From contig NZ_JACONT010000028.1 in the NCBI RefSeq assembly GCF_014358075.1, positions 1 through 56,208 on the forward strand: 56,208 nucleotides of DNA, in the 5' to 3' direction. Made by a program: the position numbers and the translations under genes. Of this stretch, positions 1 through 7,131 are shown one piece after another. The notes under the pieces were generated by a model. It made no database searches. It was not told the origin of the DNA and saw only the letters and a list, made by a program, of their open reading frames with translations. This DNA comes from Sphingomonas albertensis. Its GTDB lineage: Bacteria > Pseudomonadota > Alphaproteobacteria > Sphingomonadales > Sphingomonadaceae. The stretch's first letter is position 1. Each line of letters opens with the position of its first letter.

Positions 1-226
1 CGGGGTTCCGATTCGCGTCAAACACTATCTTTCATATTTGTGGCAATTTTCTCGCGTTGGCGCGTTTATGACGCCCCACGCCCCCCGGCCGGGTGCTGAC
101 GAAGTGCTTGTAACTGCAGCTCATTCCGCTGCCGGGCCTCCTCGAAGGATGCCCACGCGTCCCGTGACCCGCACCATCCGTCTTTAGAGTCTCGCCTTAA
201 GCGCTTGTGAAGGCCCATACCGCTAC
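1..226. other. Leading non-coding stretch with no gene identified
   Basis: The first 226 bases are less GC-rich than the rest at their left edge and then become typical. I see no tRNA, no convincing terminator and no frame that looks like the end of a truncated gene. The segment presumably carries the promoter of the flippase gene that starts at 227, but I cannot pick out a clear -35/-10 pair. Confidence 0.4.
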
Positions 227-1780
227 ATGCCCGATACGATGGATACCGCGATCCCTGCCCCCCCGCCGGCAGACGTGCCCGAAACCATGTCGGCGCCTGA
301 GCCGTCGGGCGCTTTAGGTGCGCCTTCCGCACCAACCTCGCTCGCCGGCCAAGTCCGGAGCGCACTCATATGGCGGTCGGGCAGCCAGATCGTCGCGCAG
401 ATGGTACAATGGTGCGCGACCTTCCTCGTCATCCGCATTCTCGCGCCCGCCGATTACGGCCTGTTCGCAATGTGCCAGGTGGTCCTCACCTTCATGGCGA
501 TGCTCAACGGCTATGGTTTGGCGAGCGGGCTCATCCAACAAAACGAGATCAGCGAACGCGAGGTGCGTCAGCTGTTCGGGATGCTGATCGTCCTGAACGT
601 CGGGCTCGCCGTCGCCCAGCTCGCACTCGCGCCGCTAGCGTCCGCCTATTACCGCCAGCCGATCGTCGGCGACATGCTCCGCGTCCAGGCGCTGCTCTAT
701 CTGACGACACCGTTCATCGCGCTCCCGTATGCGCTGCTGTCGCGGGCGATGGATTTCCGTCACCAAGCCAAGGCGAACATTACCGCGTCGATCGCCTCGG
801 CCAGCGCGGCGCTGGGCGGTGCACTCTATGGTCTTGGGGTATGGACGTTGGTGCTGGCGCCGATCGTGCTGTTCAGCGTGCGCGGCGCGATGATGACGTG
901 GAGCGCGCGGTCGCTGGTCTGGCCGAGCTTCGACTTTCGCGGCGCGGGGACGATCGCGCGCTATGGCGGGGTGATGGCGGCGGGGCAGCTGTTCTGGTTC
1001 CTGCAAAGCCAGGCGGACGTGTTCATCGCCGGGCGCAGCTTTTCCCCGCACATGCTCGGCATCTATACGACCAGCCTGTTCCTCACCCAGATCTTCGTGT
1101 CGAAATTCGTGCCGCCGCTGAACGAGGTCGCCTTCTCGGCCTATGCGCGGATGCAAGGGGATCCCGATGCGATCGGGCGCGCGTTCGTCAAGGGCGCAGC
1201 GATGGTGATGATCGTCGCGATGCCGTTCTACATGGGGCTGGCCGCGACTGCCGAGCCACTGGTGTTGACCGTACTCGGCGAGAAATGGCGCGAGACGGCG
1301 CCGGTGGTGCACCTGCTCGCGCTGGCGATGCCGTTCATGACGTTGCAGGTGCTGTTCACGCCGGCATCCGATGCGCGCGGTCGGCCGGGGATCGGCGTTA
1401 GGAACGGCGCGACCGGGGCGCTGATCCTGACGATCGCGTTCCTCGTCGGGGTGCAATGGGGCCCGACCGGGATGGGGATCGCCTGGATCGCTGCGTATCC
1501 GGTGTACCTGACGATCAGCGCGTGGCGGACCTTGCCGGTGATCGGCGTGCGGGCGCGCGACGTCGTGCGCGCGGTCGCAGCGCCGGCGATCGCGGCGATC
1601 GCGATGGCGGCGATCGTCACGCTGGTCGACCGCAACCTGCCGCCGCTGGATGCGCATTGGCGGCTGGCCGTACTCGTGCCGGTCGGTGCGGTGGTCTATG
1701 CGACCTGGATGTTGGTGTTTGCGCGGTCGACGATCCGGGACCTGGTTGCCCTCGTGCGGAAGCAGCCGGTTGCGGGGTGA
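227..1780 (+). CDS. Lipopolysaccharide/exopolysaccharide flippase (WzxC-like, PST family)
   Basis: This 517-residue polytopic membrane protein belongs to the polysaccharide transporter (Wzx/PST, MATE-like) superfamily, which flips lipid-linked sugar repeat units across the inner membrane. The first ~45 residues are Pro/Ala-rich and probably cytosolic. The remainder is a series of ~20-residue hydrophobic segments. The stretch around residues 60-110, with VIRILAPADYGLFAM and SGLIQQ, is typical of WzxC-type flippases near the first helices. No glycosyltransferase genes adjoin it here, so it may be the edge of a polysaccharide cluster lying left of the window. The annotated ATG has only a weak, distant GAAGG upstream; in-frame ATGs at 239 and 287 are alternatives. 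Family is confident, substrate unknown. Confidence 0.85.
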   Translation: MPDTMDTAIPAPPPADVPETMSAPEPSGALGAPSAPTSLAGQVRSALIWRSGSQIVAQMVQWCATFLVIRILAPADYGLFAMCQVVLTFMAMLNGYGLASGLIQQNEISEREVRQLFGMLIVLNVGLAVAQLALAPLASAYYRQPIVGDMLRVQALLYLTTPFIALPYALLSRAMDFRHQAKANITASIASASAALGGALYGLGVWTLVLAPIVLFSVRGAMMTWSARSLVWPSFDFRGAGTIARYGGVMAAGQLFWFLQSQADVFIAGRSFSPHMLGIYTTSLFLTQIFVSKFVPPLNEVAFSAYARMQGDPDAIGRAFVKGAAMVMIVAMPFYMGLAATAEPLVLTVLGEKWRETAPVVHLLALAMPFMTLQVLFTPASDARGRPGIGVRNGATGALILTIAFLVGVQWGPTGMGIAWIAAYPVYLTISAWRTLPVIGVRARDVVRAVAAPAIAAIAMAAIVTLVDRNLPPLDAHWRLAVLVPVGAVVYATWMLVFARSTIRDLVALVRKQPVAG

Positions 1781-1832
1781 GCGACTACCGTAAGGTTGAG
1801 GCCCCGGATGCGAGATCAAACTGCGGCGCCGT

Positions 1833-1885
1833 GTCCTCCCCCTCCGTCCCGCTTTACGGTCCACCTCCCCCTGGCGGGGGAGGAT
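1833..1885 (+). repeat. Half copy of dispersed palindromic repeat A
   Basis: This is a single arm of the ~124-bp repeat A seen complete at 20447, 22443, 23842 and 39118. It has a GTCCTCCCCCTCCGT box, a short variable stem-loop, then CCACCTCCCCCTGGCGGGGG and a terminal AGGAT. It lies between the convergent flippase and CBS genes, where it could help end transcription. Confidence 0.7.
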
Positions 1886-1902
1886 ACTTGGAAGAGCCTT
1901 GA

Positions 1903-2331
1903 TCAGGCGGACTGGATGTATTCGCGCATCGCCGCGGCATCGGCTTCGATCCGGTCGATGCGGTATTTGACAAGATCGCCGATCGAGACGAATCCGACGA
2001 TCGTGTCGCCCTCGATCACGGGCAGATGACGGATCCGGCGCTGGGTCATCAGCGAGAGCGCGCCGATGACCGACTCGCCCGGGCCGACCGACTTCACCTC
2101 CGTGGTCATCACGTCGCCGATCCGCTCCGCCAACGCCGCGGCGCCATCCGCCTGCAGGCAGTGGATGACGTCGCGTTCGGAGAAGATACCGACCACGCGG
2201 TCGCCGTCGAGCACCGGTGCCGCGCCGATCCGCTTCTCCGCGAGCAGGGCCACCGCCTCCGCCACGGTCGTATCGGGGGTCAGCGACTGGATGCCCCCCT
2301 TCCGGTCCTTCAGGATCGCCGCGATCGTCAT
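1903..2331 (-). CDS. CBS-domain protein
   Basis: A 142-residue protein made almost entirely of two tandem CBS motifs (about residues 10-60 and 75-130). Such domains bind adenosine-type nucleotides (AMP, ATP, SAM) and act as energy or redox sensors, either alone or on a partner. Visible signatures are DRVVGIFSERDVIHCL at the end of the first repeat and GDTIVGFVSIGDLVKY at the end of the second. GAGGAG precedes the ATG at good spacing. It stands alone between two convergently or divergently placed neighbours, so its partner cannot be inferred. It resembles the stand-alone CBS proteins common in alphaproteobacteria; function is otherwise unknown. Confidence 0.9.
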   Translation of the reverse strand: MTIAAILKDRKGGIQSLTPDTTVAEAVALLAEKRIGAAPVLDGDRVVGIFSERDVIHCLQADGAAALAERIGDVMTTEVKSVGPGESVIGALSLMTQRRIRHLPVIEGDTIVGFVSIGDLVKYRIDRIEADAAAMREYIQSA

Positions 2332-2402
2332 CTTCGCCTCTCCTCAACTGCGTCTGTTGCGCATGGCTTGAGGAAACCATGTTTGCGCGGCAATGTGAAG
2401 CG

Positions 2403-2717
2403 ATGACCGATCGCCAGCCCAACGCTCCGGCCGACCCGCCGACCGGACTCCCGACCGGACTGGGCGATCCGCATTATGCGGCGTTCGCATGGGCGCGGTT
2501 TCGCGGGATCATGGCGTGGATGGTGCTGGCCGCGGCGATCTGCGTCGTGGCGGTGATCGCGGCGATGGCGCATCTGCAAGGACCGCTGCATCTGGTGACG
2601 ATGCTGGCGGTGATCGGCGGGGTCGGCGGATCGGTGATGATGGCCGGCCTGCTGATGGGGCTTGCCTTCCTCAGTTCGGGTAGCGGGCACGACGAGGACG
2701 TCACGCGGATCGACTGA
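2403..2717 (+). CDS. Small two-helix membrane protein, conserved hypothetical
   Basis: A 104-residue protein of unknown function. After a Pro-rich ~20-residue N-terminus it has two hydrophobic helices (about residues 36-57 and 65-90), then a short acidic tail. It is likely an inner-membrane protein. It diverges from the CBS gene. I placed the start at the ATG at 2403; an in-frame ATG at 2379 lies just downstream of AGGA and would add eight residues. I do not recognise a family beyond similar small Sphingomonas membrane proteins. Confidence 0.65.
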   Translation: MTDRQPNAPADPPTGLPTGLGDPHYAAFAWARFRGIMAWMVLAAAICVVAVIAAMAHLQGPLHLVTMLAVIGGVGGSVMMAGLLMGLAFLSSGSGHDEDVTRID

Positions 2718-2737
2718 GCCTGCCCGTTATCGACAGA

Positions 2738-2763
2738 CGGGGTTCCGGCGCACCGGAACCCCG
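2738..2763. terminator. Perfect 11-bp hairpin between convergent genes
   Basis: CGGGGTTCCGG and CCGGAACCCCG pair perfectly around a CGCA tetraloop, between the stop of the small membrane protein (2717) and the stop of the GH43 gene (2769). There is no long T-run on either side, but position and strength suggest a bidirectional terminator. Confidence 0.65.
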
Positions 2764-2768
2764 CTGAA

Positions 2769-3863
2769 TCATTTCTTGAACGGATCGATCAGCCGGATCG
2801 TGCCATCCGGATTGAAGGTCAATTCGGTCATCTTCGCCGAGCGAAGATGGTTCTTATTCGACAATTGCGTGTCGTGATAAAACAGCCACCAGCGGTTCTG
2901 GAACTGGACGATCGAATGGTGCGACGTCCACCCCTGGACCGGCGACAGGATATGACCGGTATAGCGGAACGGCCCATAGGGATTGTCGCCGATCGCATAG
3001 GCAAGGAAGTGCGTGTCGCCGGTCGAATAGGTGAAGTAATATTTGCCCGCGCGCTTGAACATCCACGCTGCTTCGAAGAAGCGCCGGTCGTGATCGCCGC
3101 CCAAAAGCGGCTTGCCTGCCTCATCGACGATCTGGACGTCGCGCGGAGGCTCGGCGAACTGTTTCATGTCTGCCGACATCCGCGCGACCTTCGGGGATAG
3201 CGCCGGCCGGTCGTCCTGCTTCAGATCGGTATCGCCGGCATTCGGATCGAAACTGCCCTTGCTCCAGCGCTGCAACTGGCCACCCCAGATGCCGCCGAAA
3301 TACATGTAGCTCTCGCCGGTCGTATCGGTGAACACCGCAGGATCGATCGAATAACTGCCCCGTATCGGCTGCGCCTCGGCCTTGAACGGGCCGGTCGGGG
3401 ACTTCGACGTAGCGACGCCGATGCGAAACACACCCTGTTTGTCGCGCGCAGGCATATAGAGATAATAGGTGCCGTTCTTATAGGCCGCGTCCGGCGCCCA
3501 GGTCTGCTTGGATGCCCAGGGAATCTGCTTCACGTCGATGGCGACCGGATGGATCGTCACCGGACCACCGGGGCGATCCATGCTCAGCACCCGGTAATCG
3601 TGCATCGCATATTGATTGCCCAGATCGTCGTCGGGGATGCCGGCATCGACGTCGTGGCTCGGATACACGTAGATCTTGCCGTTGAAGACATGCGCGGAGG
3701 GATCCGCGACGTAGATCTTGGTGACGAGCGGCTGTGCCAGATAGCGTTTGCCGTCGGGGCTGCGGGGCTCCGGCTTGGTCGTACTCTGTGCAAGCGCGAG
3801 GCCGGCGACGAGCAGAAACGGCAACGTCGCGGTAAGGGCGGTCGGGCGAAGGCGCATAGTCAT
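2769..3863 (-). CDS. Secreted glycoside hydrolase family 43 (arabinosidase/xylosidase type)
   Basis: A 364-residue exported enzyme with a Sec signal peptide (residues 1-25, cleavage likely after ALA). GH43 five-bladed beta-propeller enzymes hydrolyse arabinan or xylan side-chain bonds with inversion. The three expected acidic residues are visible: Asp54 in VADPSAHVF (general base), Asp174 in SIDPAVF (pKa modulator) and Glu264 in FFEAAWMF (general acid). WTSHHSIVQF near the C-terminus fits the propeller's metal/His site. The start is supported by AGGAAGGA just upstream. A palindrome containing TAGCGCTACCA lies about 60 bp upstream, so LacI-type control by a pentose is plausible. It is a lone GH gene here; exact substrate is not determinable. 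Confidence 0.88.
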   Translation of the reverse strand: MTMRLRPTALTATLPFLLVAGLALAQSTTKPEPRSPDGKRYLAQPLVTKIYVADPSAHVFNGKIYVYPSHDVDAGIPDDDLGNQYAMHDYRVLSMDRPGGPVTIHPVAIDVKQIPWASKQTWAPDAAYKNGTYYLYMPARDKQGVFRIGVATSKSPTGPFKAEAQPIRGSYSIDPAVFTDTTGESYMYFGGIWGGQLQRWSKGSFDPNAGDTDLKQDDRPALSPKVARMSADMKQFAEPPRDVQIVDEAGKPLLGGDHDRRFFEAAWMFKRAGKYYFTYSTGDTHFLAYAIGDNPYGPFRYTGHILSPVQGWTSHHSIVQFQNRWWLFYHDTQLSNKNHLRSAKMTELTFNPDGTIRLIDPFKK

Positions 3864-3919
3864 TAATCCTTCCTGTCGGGCGACCTTCTGCGAGGTCTGT
3901 GGAGCGATGAACTACGGTA

Positions 3920-3933
3920 GATAGCGCTACCAT
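3920..3933. promoter_or_regulatory. Candidate LacI-type (XylR-like) operator of the GH43 gene
   Basis: The 8-bp palindrome TAGCGCTA (3922-3929) sits in GATAGCGCTACCAT, which closely matches the xylose-regulon operator that I recall for Caulobacter XylR. A GGTAG/CTACC pair flanks it. It lies about 60 bp upstream of the GH43 start, a sensible place for repression. The assignment is by resemblance only. Confidence 0.5.
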
Positions 3934-4149
3934 ATGAAGGAGTGTGCGGCGGAGCAAGGGATTGCTCGAGCGCTGGCGGGGAATCCGTCGCGGTGGTGCG
4001 AGTGCCGATGCAACGGGCCAGTTGAAGACCGTGGCGGTGTGCCGCGATTTCCGCTTCATCTGGACGATGAATATGCGAGGCCGGCAGTGCGGGGTATTGC
4101 GGTAAGGGAGGTTTGGCTCGCCGCGGGTCGTTCGGGTTGAATCGACCGC

Positions 4150-4223
4150 TGGATGCCCCGTGAGGATTCGAACCTCAATAGGCGGTATCAGAAACCGCAG
4201 TCTTACCATTAGACGACGGGGCA
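4150..4223 (-). tRNA. tRNA-Gln(CTG)
   Basis: On the minus strand the sequence folds as a cloverleaf. The acceptor stem is TGCCCCG/CGGGGCA (4217-4223 with 4154-4160), the D stem GTC/GAC, and the anticodon stem GCGGT/ACCGC with loop TTCTGAT, giving anticodon CTG (reads CAG, Gln). The T arm contains GGTTCGAATCC. The CCA end is encoded (4150-4152). A strong promoter lies directly upstream. Confidence 0.95.
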
Positions 4224-4236
4224 TCAGCGAGGGCGC

Positions 4237-4265
4237 GATCTAGGCGGGCGGTTTGGCGCTGTCAA
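4237..4265 (-). promoter_or_regulatory. Sigma-70 promoter of tRNA-Gln
   Basis: TTGACA (4265-4260), a 17-bp spacer and TAGATC (4242-4237) lie 14 bp before the tRNA 5' end. The -35 box is perfect, as expected for a stable RNA gene. Confidence 0.75.
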
Positions 4266-4387
4266 CGCCAAGATGTTGCCGATGTGCCACGTCGCTTGCG
4301 TAATCGCGCCGCCGCGCTACATTCATGACCAAGCACCGGGCGGGTATTTTCCCGCGGCGGCAGACATAGATAGCGAGTTTTACGGCG

Positions 4388-5452
4388 ATGGGGGATGTTT
4401 CCGCCCGAATGCCGTTCCGGCAGGGTGGTCCTGCCCGTCCGGCGACGACCCGGCCCTATCGTGGGCGGTGGGCCGATGCGCAGGCGTTTGCCGCGCTCGA
4501 TCTTGGCACCAACAATTGCAGATTGCTGATCGCGCGCCCCCAGGCTGGCGGGTTCGCGGTGATCGACGCGTTCTCGCGAATCGTGCGGTTGGGCGAGGGC
4601 CTGGCGTCGACCGGCAAGCTGAGCGACGCGGCGATCGAGCGGACGATCGCGGCCTTGCGCGTGTGTTCGGACAAGTTGCAGCGGCGCAACGTCACGCTGG
4701 CGCGATCGGTCGCGACGGAGGCGTGTCGGCAGGCGTCGAACGGGCCAGACTTCATCGCGCGCGCACTGGCCGAGACGGGGATCCACCTCGACATCATTTC
4801 CGCCGAGGAAGAGGCGCGGCTGGCCGTGCTCGGCTGCCATGCGCTGATCGAGCCGGGGGAGGATCCCGCGCTAGTGTTCGATATCGGCGGCGGATCGACC
4901 GAGCTGGTGCTGATCGATACCTCGACGCCTGTTCCGACCGTGCTCGACTGGCATTCGGCGCCGTGGGGCGTGGTGTCGCTGACCGAGCATGCCGGCGGTG
5001 GCGAGGGCGAAGACGGTCGCCGCGCCGCGTATGCGAAGATGCGGCAGGTGGTGGCCGACAGTTTCGCGGGGTTTGCAAGCCGCCTGCCCCGGCATATCGA
5101 GCGGCCGCGGTTGCTCGGCACCAGCGGCACGGTGACGACGCTCGGCAGCGTGCATCTCGGGCTCAGCCATTACGACCGGTCGGTGGTCGACGGGCTGATC
5201 GTGCCAGCGTCGGCGATGCGGCGGATCAGCGCCGACCTTTCCCATATGTCGATCACGGAGCGCGCCAAGCTGCCGTGCATCGGCAACGAGCGCGCCGACC
5301 TGGTGGTCGCGGGCTGTGCGATTTTGGAGACGATCATGGATTTGTGGCCCGCCGAACGGCTCGGCATCGCCGACCGCGGTATTCGCGAAGGCATATTGCG
5401 CGGCCTGATGGGCTCGCCCAAGCCCGGCAAAGCCACGGGAGCGACGGCATGA
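4388..5452 (+). CDS. ppx: Ppx/GppA exopolyphosphatase family protein
   Basis: A 354-residue cytosolic enzyme of the ASKHA-fold Ppx/GppA family, which removes terminal phosphates from polyphosphate or hydrolyses pppGpp to ppGpp. The phosphate-1 loop FAALDLGTNNCRLLIA is near residue 35. The phosphate-2 region VFDIGGGSTELVLID is near residue 162, and LLGTSGTVTTLGSVHLG near residue 240. At ~350 residues it matches the short alphaproteobacterial form lacking the C-terminal HD-like domain of E. coli Ppx. Its TGA overlaps the ATG of rlmE (ATGA), so the two are translationally coupled. This pairing recurs in alphaproteobacteria. Polyphosphate versus pppGpp preference cannot be read from sequence. Confidence 0.9.
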   Translation: MGDVSARMPFRQGGPARPATTRPYRGRWADAQAFAALDLGTNNCRLLIARPQAGGFAVIDAFSRIVRLGEGLASTGKLSDAAIERTIAALRVCSDKLQRRNVTLARSVATEACRQASNGPDFIARALAETGIHLDIISAEEEARLAVLGCHALIEPGEDPALVFDIGGGSTELVLIDTSTPVPTVLDWHSAPWGVVSLTEHAGGGEGEDGRRAAYAKMRQVVADSFAGFASRLPRHIERPRLLGTSGTVTTLGSVHLGLSHYDRSVVDGLIVPASAMRRISADLSHMSITERAKLPCIGNERADLVVAGCAILETIMDLWPAERLGIADRGIREGILRGLMGSPKPGKATGATA

Positions 5453-6120
5453 GCCGCGGCGGTTCCGGCGGGCATGTCCGCGTGCTCACCGCGCGCAAGC
5501 GGACCGCGCAGTCGACGCGGTGGCTCGAGCGGCAACTGAACGATCCATATGTGAAGCGCGCCAAGGCCGACGGTTACCGTAGTCGCGCCGCATACAAGCT
5601 GATCGAGCTCGATGAGCGGTTCGAGCTGATCCGGGGATCGAAGCGCGTGGTCGATCTCGGTCTCGCGCCGGGAGGTTGGGCGCAGGTGATCCGGCGGCGG
5701 ATCCCCAAGGCGACGGTCGTGGGGATCGACCTGCTCCCGGTCGATCCGATCGAGGGCGTGACGATCTTCGAAATGGATTTCCTCGACGATGCCGCACCGG
5801 GGAAGCTGATCGAGGCGCTGGGCGGCGCACCGGATCTCGTGCTGTCGGACATGGCGGCGAACACCGTCGGGCACCCGCAGACCGATGCCTTGCGGACGAT
5901 GGCACTGGTGGAAACCGCGCTGCACTTTGCGTGCGAAGTGCTGGAGCCGGGTGGCACGTTCGTGTCGAAGGTGTTTGCGGGCGGTGCGGATTCCGAGCTG
6001 GTCGCGGAGATGAAGCGGAACTTCAAGACGGTGAAGCATGCGAAACCGCCGGCGAGCCGCAAGGGGTCGGTCGAGTGGTTCGTGGTGGCGCAGGGGTTTA
6101 AGGGTCGGTCAGCGGATTAG
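5449..6120 (+). CDS. rlmE: 23S rRNA (uridine-2'-O)-methyltransferase RlmE (FtsJ)
   Basis: A 223-residue SAM-dependent methyltransferase that 2'-O-methylates the A-loop uridine (U2552 in E. coli) during late 50S assembly. The RrmJ/FtsJ fold is evident: RSRAAYKLIELDERF at the N-terminus (catalytic Lys), VVDLGLAPGGWAQVI as the SAM-binding motif (about 67-81), LVLSDMAANTVGH as the catalytic Asp region (about 130), and GGTFVSKVFAGG with the second catalytic Lys. The C-terminal SRKGSVEWFVVAQGFKG is diagnostic. It starts inside the stop of ppx (ATGA). Its TAG stop lies inside a perfect 10-bp hairpin, followed by a copy of two-hairpin element C. Confidence 0.95.
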   Translation: MSRGGSGGHVRVLTARKRTAQSTRWLERQLNDPYVKRAKADGYRSRAAYKLIELDERFELIRGSKRVVDLGLAPGGWAQVIRRRIPKATVVGIDLLPVDPIEGVTIFEMDFLDDAAPGKLIEALGGAPDLVLSDMAANTVGHPQTDALRTMALVETALHFACEVLEPGGTFVSKVFAGGADSELVAEMKRNFKTVKHAKPPASRKGSVEWFVVAQGFKGRSAD

Positions 6121-6134
6121 CATGGCTAATCCGC
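6112..6134 (+). terminator. Hairpin spanning the rlmE stop codon
   Basis: GCGGATTAGC and GCTAATCCGC form a perfect 10-bp stem with an ATG loop. The stem contains the TAG stop of rlmE. There is no T-run, so it may be an RNA-stability hairpin rather than a terminator. The same GGATTAGC/GCTAATCC core recurs at 6639-6658 beside rpoZ. Confidence 0.5.
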
Positions 6135-6149
6135 GTCGTGGACCGCCCC

Positions 6150-6192
6150 CGGCCAGCGTTGCGCAGCAACGACTGACGACGCGGCTGCCGTG
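6150..6192 (-). repeat. Two-hairpin 3' element C, copy following rlmE
   Basis: Read on the minus strand it has a degenerate ACGGCAGCCGCG first hairpin, then TCGTCAG, the stem CGTTGC-TGC-GCAACG and CTGGCCG. It matches the other three copies (6578, 8457, 15954) with a different but still complementary second stem. Relative to rlmE it points the same way as the other copies do to their upstream genes. Confidence 0.6.
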
Positions 6193-6237
6193 GCGCCCTG
6201 CCTCAGGGGGATACCGAGAGCGACGTCAGCAAGCTTG

Positions 6238-6288
6238 TTTCCCCGCGAAGGCAGGGATCCAGGCTGGGCTCCCGCATTCGCGGGAGAA
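6238..6288. repeat. Dispersed palindromic repeat B
   Basis: A CCCCGCGAAGGCAGGGATCC hairpin is followed by CAGGCTGGG and CTCCCGCATTCGCGGGAG. This is the two-hairpin REP-like repeat common in sphingomonad intergenic regions. A near-identical copy lies at 53401-53450. Confidence 0.75.
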
Positions 6289-6338
6289 CATGGGCGAGGC
6301 TCGCCAGATGTGATGCGTCGATCAACGACCCACGTTTT

Positions 6339-6434
6339 CGTCATCCCCGCGCAGGCGGGGATCCATATGCTCAGGCGTCTGCGATCCTTTGTGAGGTTAG
6401 CCAGTATGAGTTCCCGCCTCCGCGGGAATGACGG
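6339..6434. repeat. Dispersed palindromic repeat B (long form)
   Basis: Arms CGTCATCCCCGCGCAGGCGG and CCGCCTCCGCGGGAATGACG are inverted around a ~50-bp unrelated middle. It would form one long hairpin. Same family as the copies at 15794 and 18611. Confidence 0.7.
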
Positions 6435-6527
6435 CTTTGGGCCGGACCATCCCACGCGTGCCCTCACCCTTCCCACGGCGAAGTCGCCTCGGGCCCCTTC
6501 CCTCTCCCCTTCAGGGAGAGGATATAG

Positions 6528-6560
6528 AAAAAGCCCGCGGACCTCTTGGATCCACGGGCT
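6528..6560 (-). terminator. Intrinsic terminator of rpoZ
   Basis: On the minus strand AGCCCGTGGA pairs with TCCGCGGGCT around a 9-base loop (one G-T pair) and is followed by a run of T's. It lies about 105 bases after the rpoZ stop. The rpoZ mRNA should therefore include the intervening hairpin and element C. Confidence 0.75.
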
Positions 6561-6577
6561 CTCTCTATTTCACGCGC

Positions 6578-6620
6578 CGCGGCAAAGCCGCGTCGTCGGT
6601 CGGGCTATGCCCGCCGGCCG
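6578..6620 (+). repeat. Two-hairpin 3' element C, copy following rpoZ
   Basis: CGCGGC-AAA-GCCGCG (6578-6592) is followed by TCGTCGG, the stem CGGGC-TAT-GCCCG and CCGGCCG. In rpoZ sense the order is reversed, and the element lies between the stop codon and the terminator, so it should be transcribed as part of the 3' UTR. Confidence 0.7.
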
Positions 6621-6638
6621 AGGGTGCGGCCGAGACAT

Positions 6639-6658
6639 GGATTAGCGAGTGCTAATCC
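6639..6658. repeat. GGATTAGC hairpin beside the rpoZ stop
   Basis: GGATTAGC and GCTAATCC form a perfect 8-bp stem with a GAGT loop, seven bases from the rpoZ stop. It repeats the core of the hairpin at the rlmE stop (6112-6134), so the two convergent genes end in matching hairpins. Confidence 0.6.
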
Positions 6659-6664
6659 ACTGCC

Positions 6665-7009
6665 TTACCCTTCGTAATCCGCGCCCAAATTCTGGTTCCG
6701 CGGCGGCGCCGCAGCGGTAAGCCGCAGCGCTTCGGCCGAAGCGGCCAGGCTGCCGACGGCATCGACTTCGTCGTCGTCGTCGACGCGAACCTTCTGCAGG
6801 CCCTGGATGACCTGTTCCTTGAGATGCGCCGGCTTGACGTTCTCGTCGGCGATCTCGCGCAGCGCGACGACCGGGTTCTTGTCGCGGTCGCGGTCGAGCG
6901 TCAGTTCGGCACCGCCCGAGATCTGGCGCGCACGCTGGGCCGCGAACAACACCAGGTCGAACCGGTTGGGGATCTTGTCGACACAATCCTCGACGGTAAC
7001 GCGCGCCAT
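6665..7009 (-). CDS. rpoZ: RNA polymerase omega subunit
   Basis: A 114-residue omega subunit, which binds the beta' C-terminus, helps assemble core RNA polymerase and forms part of one ppGpp site. The family core is at residues 1-70: [20 protein letters not shown], then [11 protein letters not shown] and [12 protein letters not shown]. The C-terminal ~45 residues are an acidic/Ala-rich extension typical of alphaproteobacteria. GAAGGA precedes the ATG. A promoter (TTGACT-17-TAGGCG) lies about 40 bp upstream, and a clear terminator lies downstream. spoT, its partner in many bacteria, is not adjacent. Confidence 0.95.
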   Translation of the reverse strand: MARVTVEDCVDKIPNRFDLVLFAAQRARQISGGAELTLDRDRDKNPVVALREIADENVKPAHLKEQVIQGLQKVRVDDDDEVDAVGSLAASAEALRLTAAAPPRNQNLGADYEG

Positions 7010-7047
7010 GCGGCTTCCTTCGTAACAACGATAGAATGAGAATGCGT

Positions 7048-7076
7048 CGCCTACGGGGGGTAGCCCTCAAAGTCAA
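7048..7076 (-). promoter_or_regulatory. Candidate rpoZ promoter
   Basis: On the minus strand TTGACT (7076-7071), a 17-bp spacer and TAGGCG (7053-7048) precede the rpoZ ATG by 39 bp. The -10 is weak but the spacing is ideal. Confidence 0.5.
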
Positions 7077-7131
7077 GAAATCCGCCGCCCCCGCATCATG
7101 GAGCCCCTGCGGGTTGCCACCGACGCCCCCC

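Larger units (their letters stand above)
6121..6664. other. Repeat-filled convergent region between rlmE and rpoZ
   Basis: These 544 bases hold no gene I can support. In order they contain an inverted copy of element C (6150-6192), two palindromic repeats of family B (6238-6288 and 6339-6434), a copy of a third family with CCCTCTCCCCTTCAGGGAGAGG (about 6459-6521), the rpoZ terminator (6528-6560), a direct copy of element C (6578-6620) and a GGATTAGC hairpin (6639-6658). Confidence 0.75.

Noticed and set aside
1..226. Truncated gene at the left edge of the window
   Set aside because: No frame there ends with a recognisable C-terminus; the only open frame is antisense and overlaps the flippase start.
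3934..4140. Small plus-strand gene upstream of tRNA-Gln
   Set aside because: The 68-codon frame has no recognisable domain or ribosome-binding site and a composition like other shadow frames.
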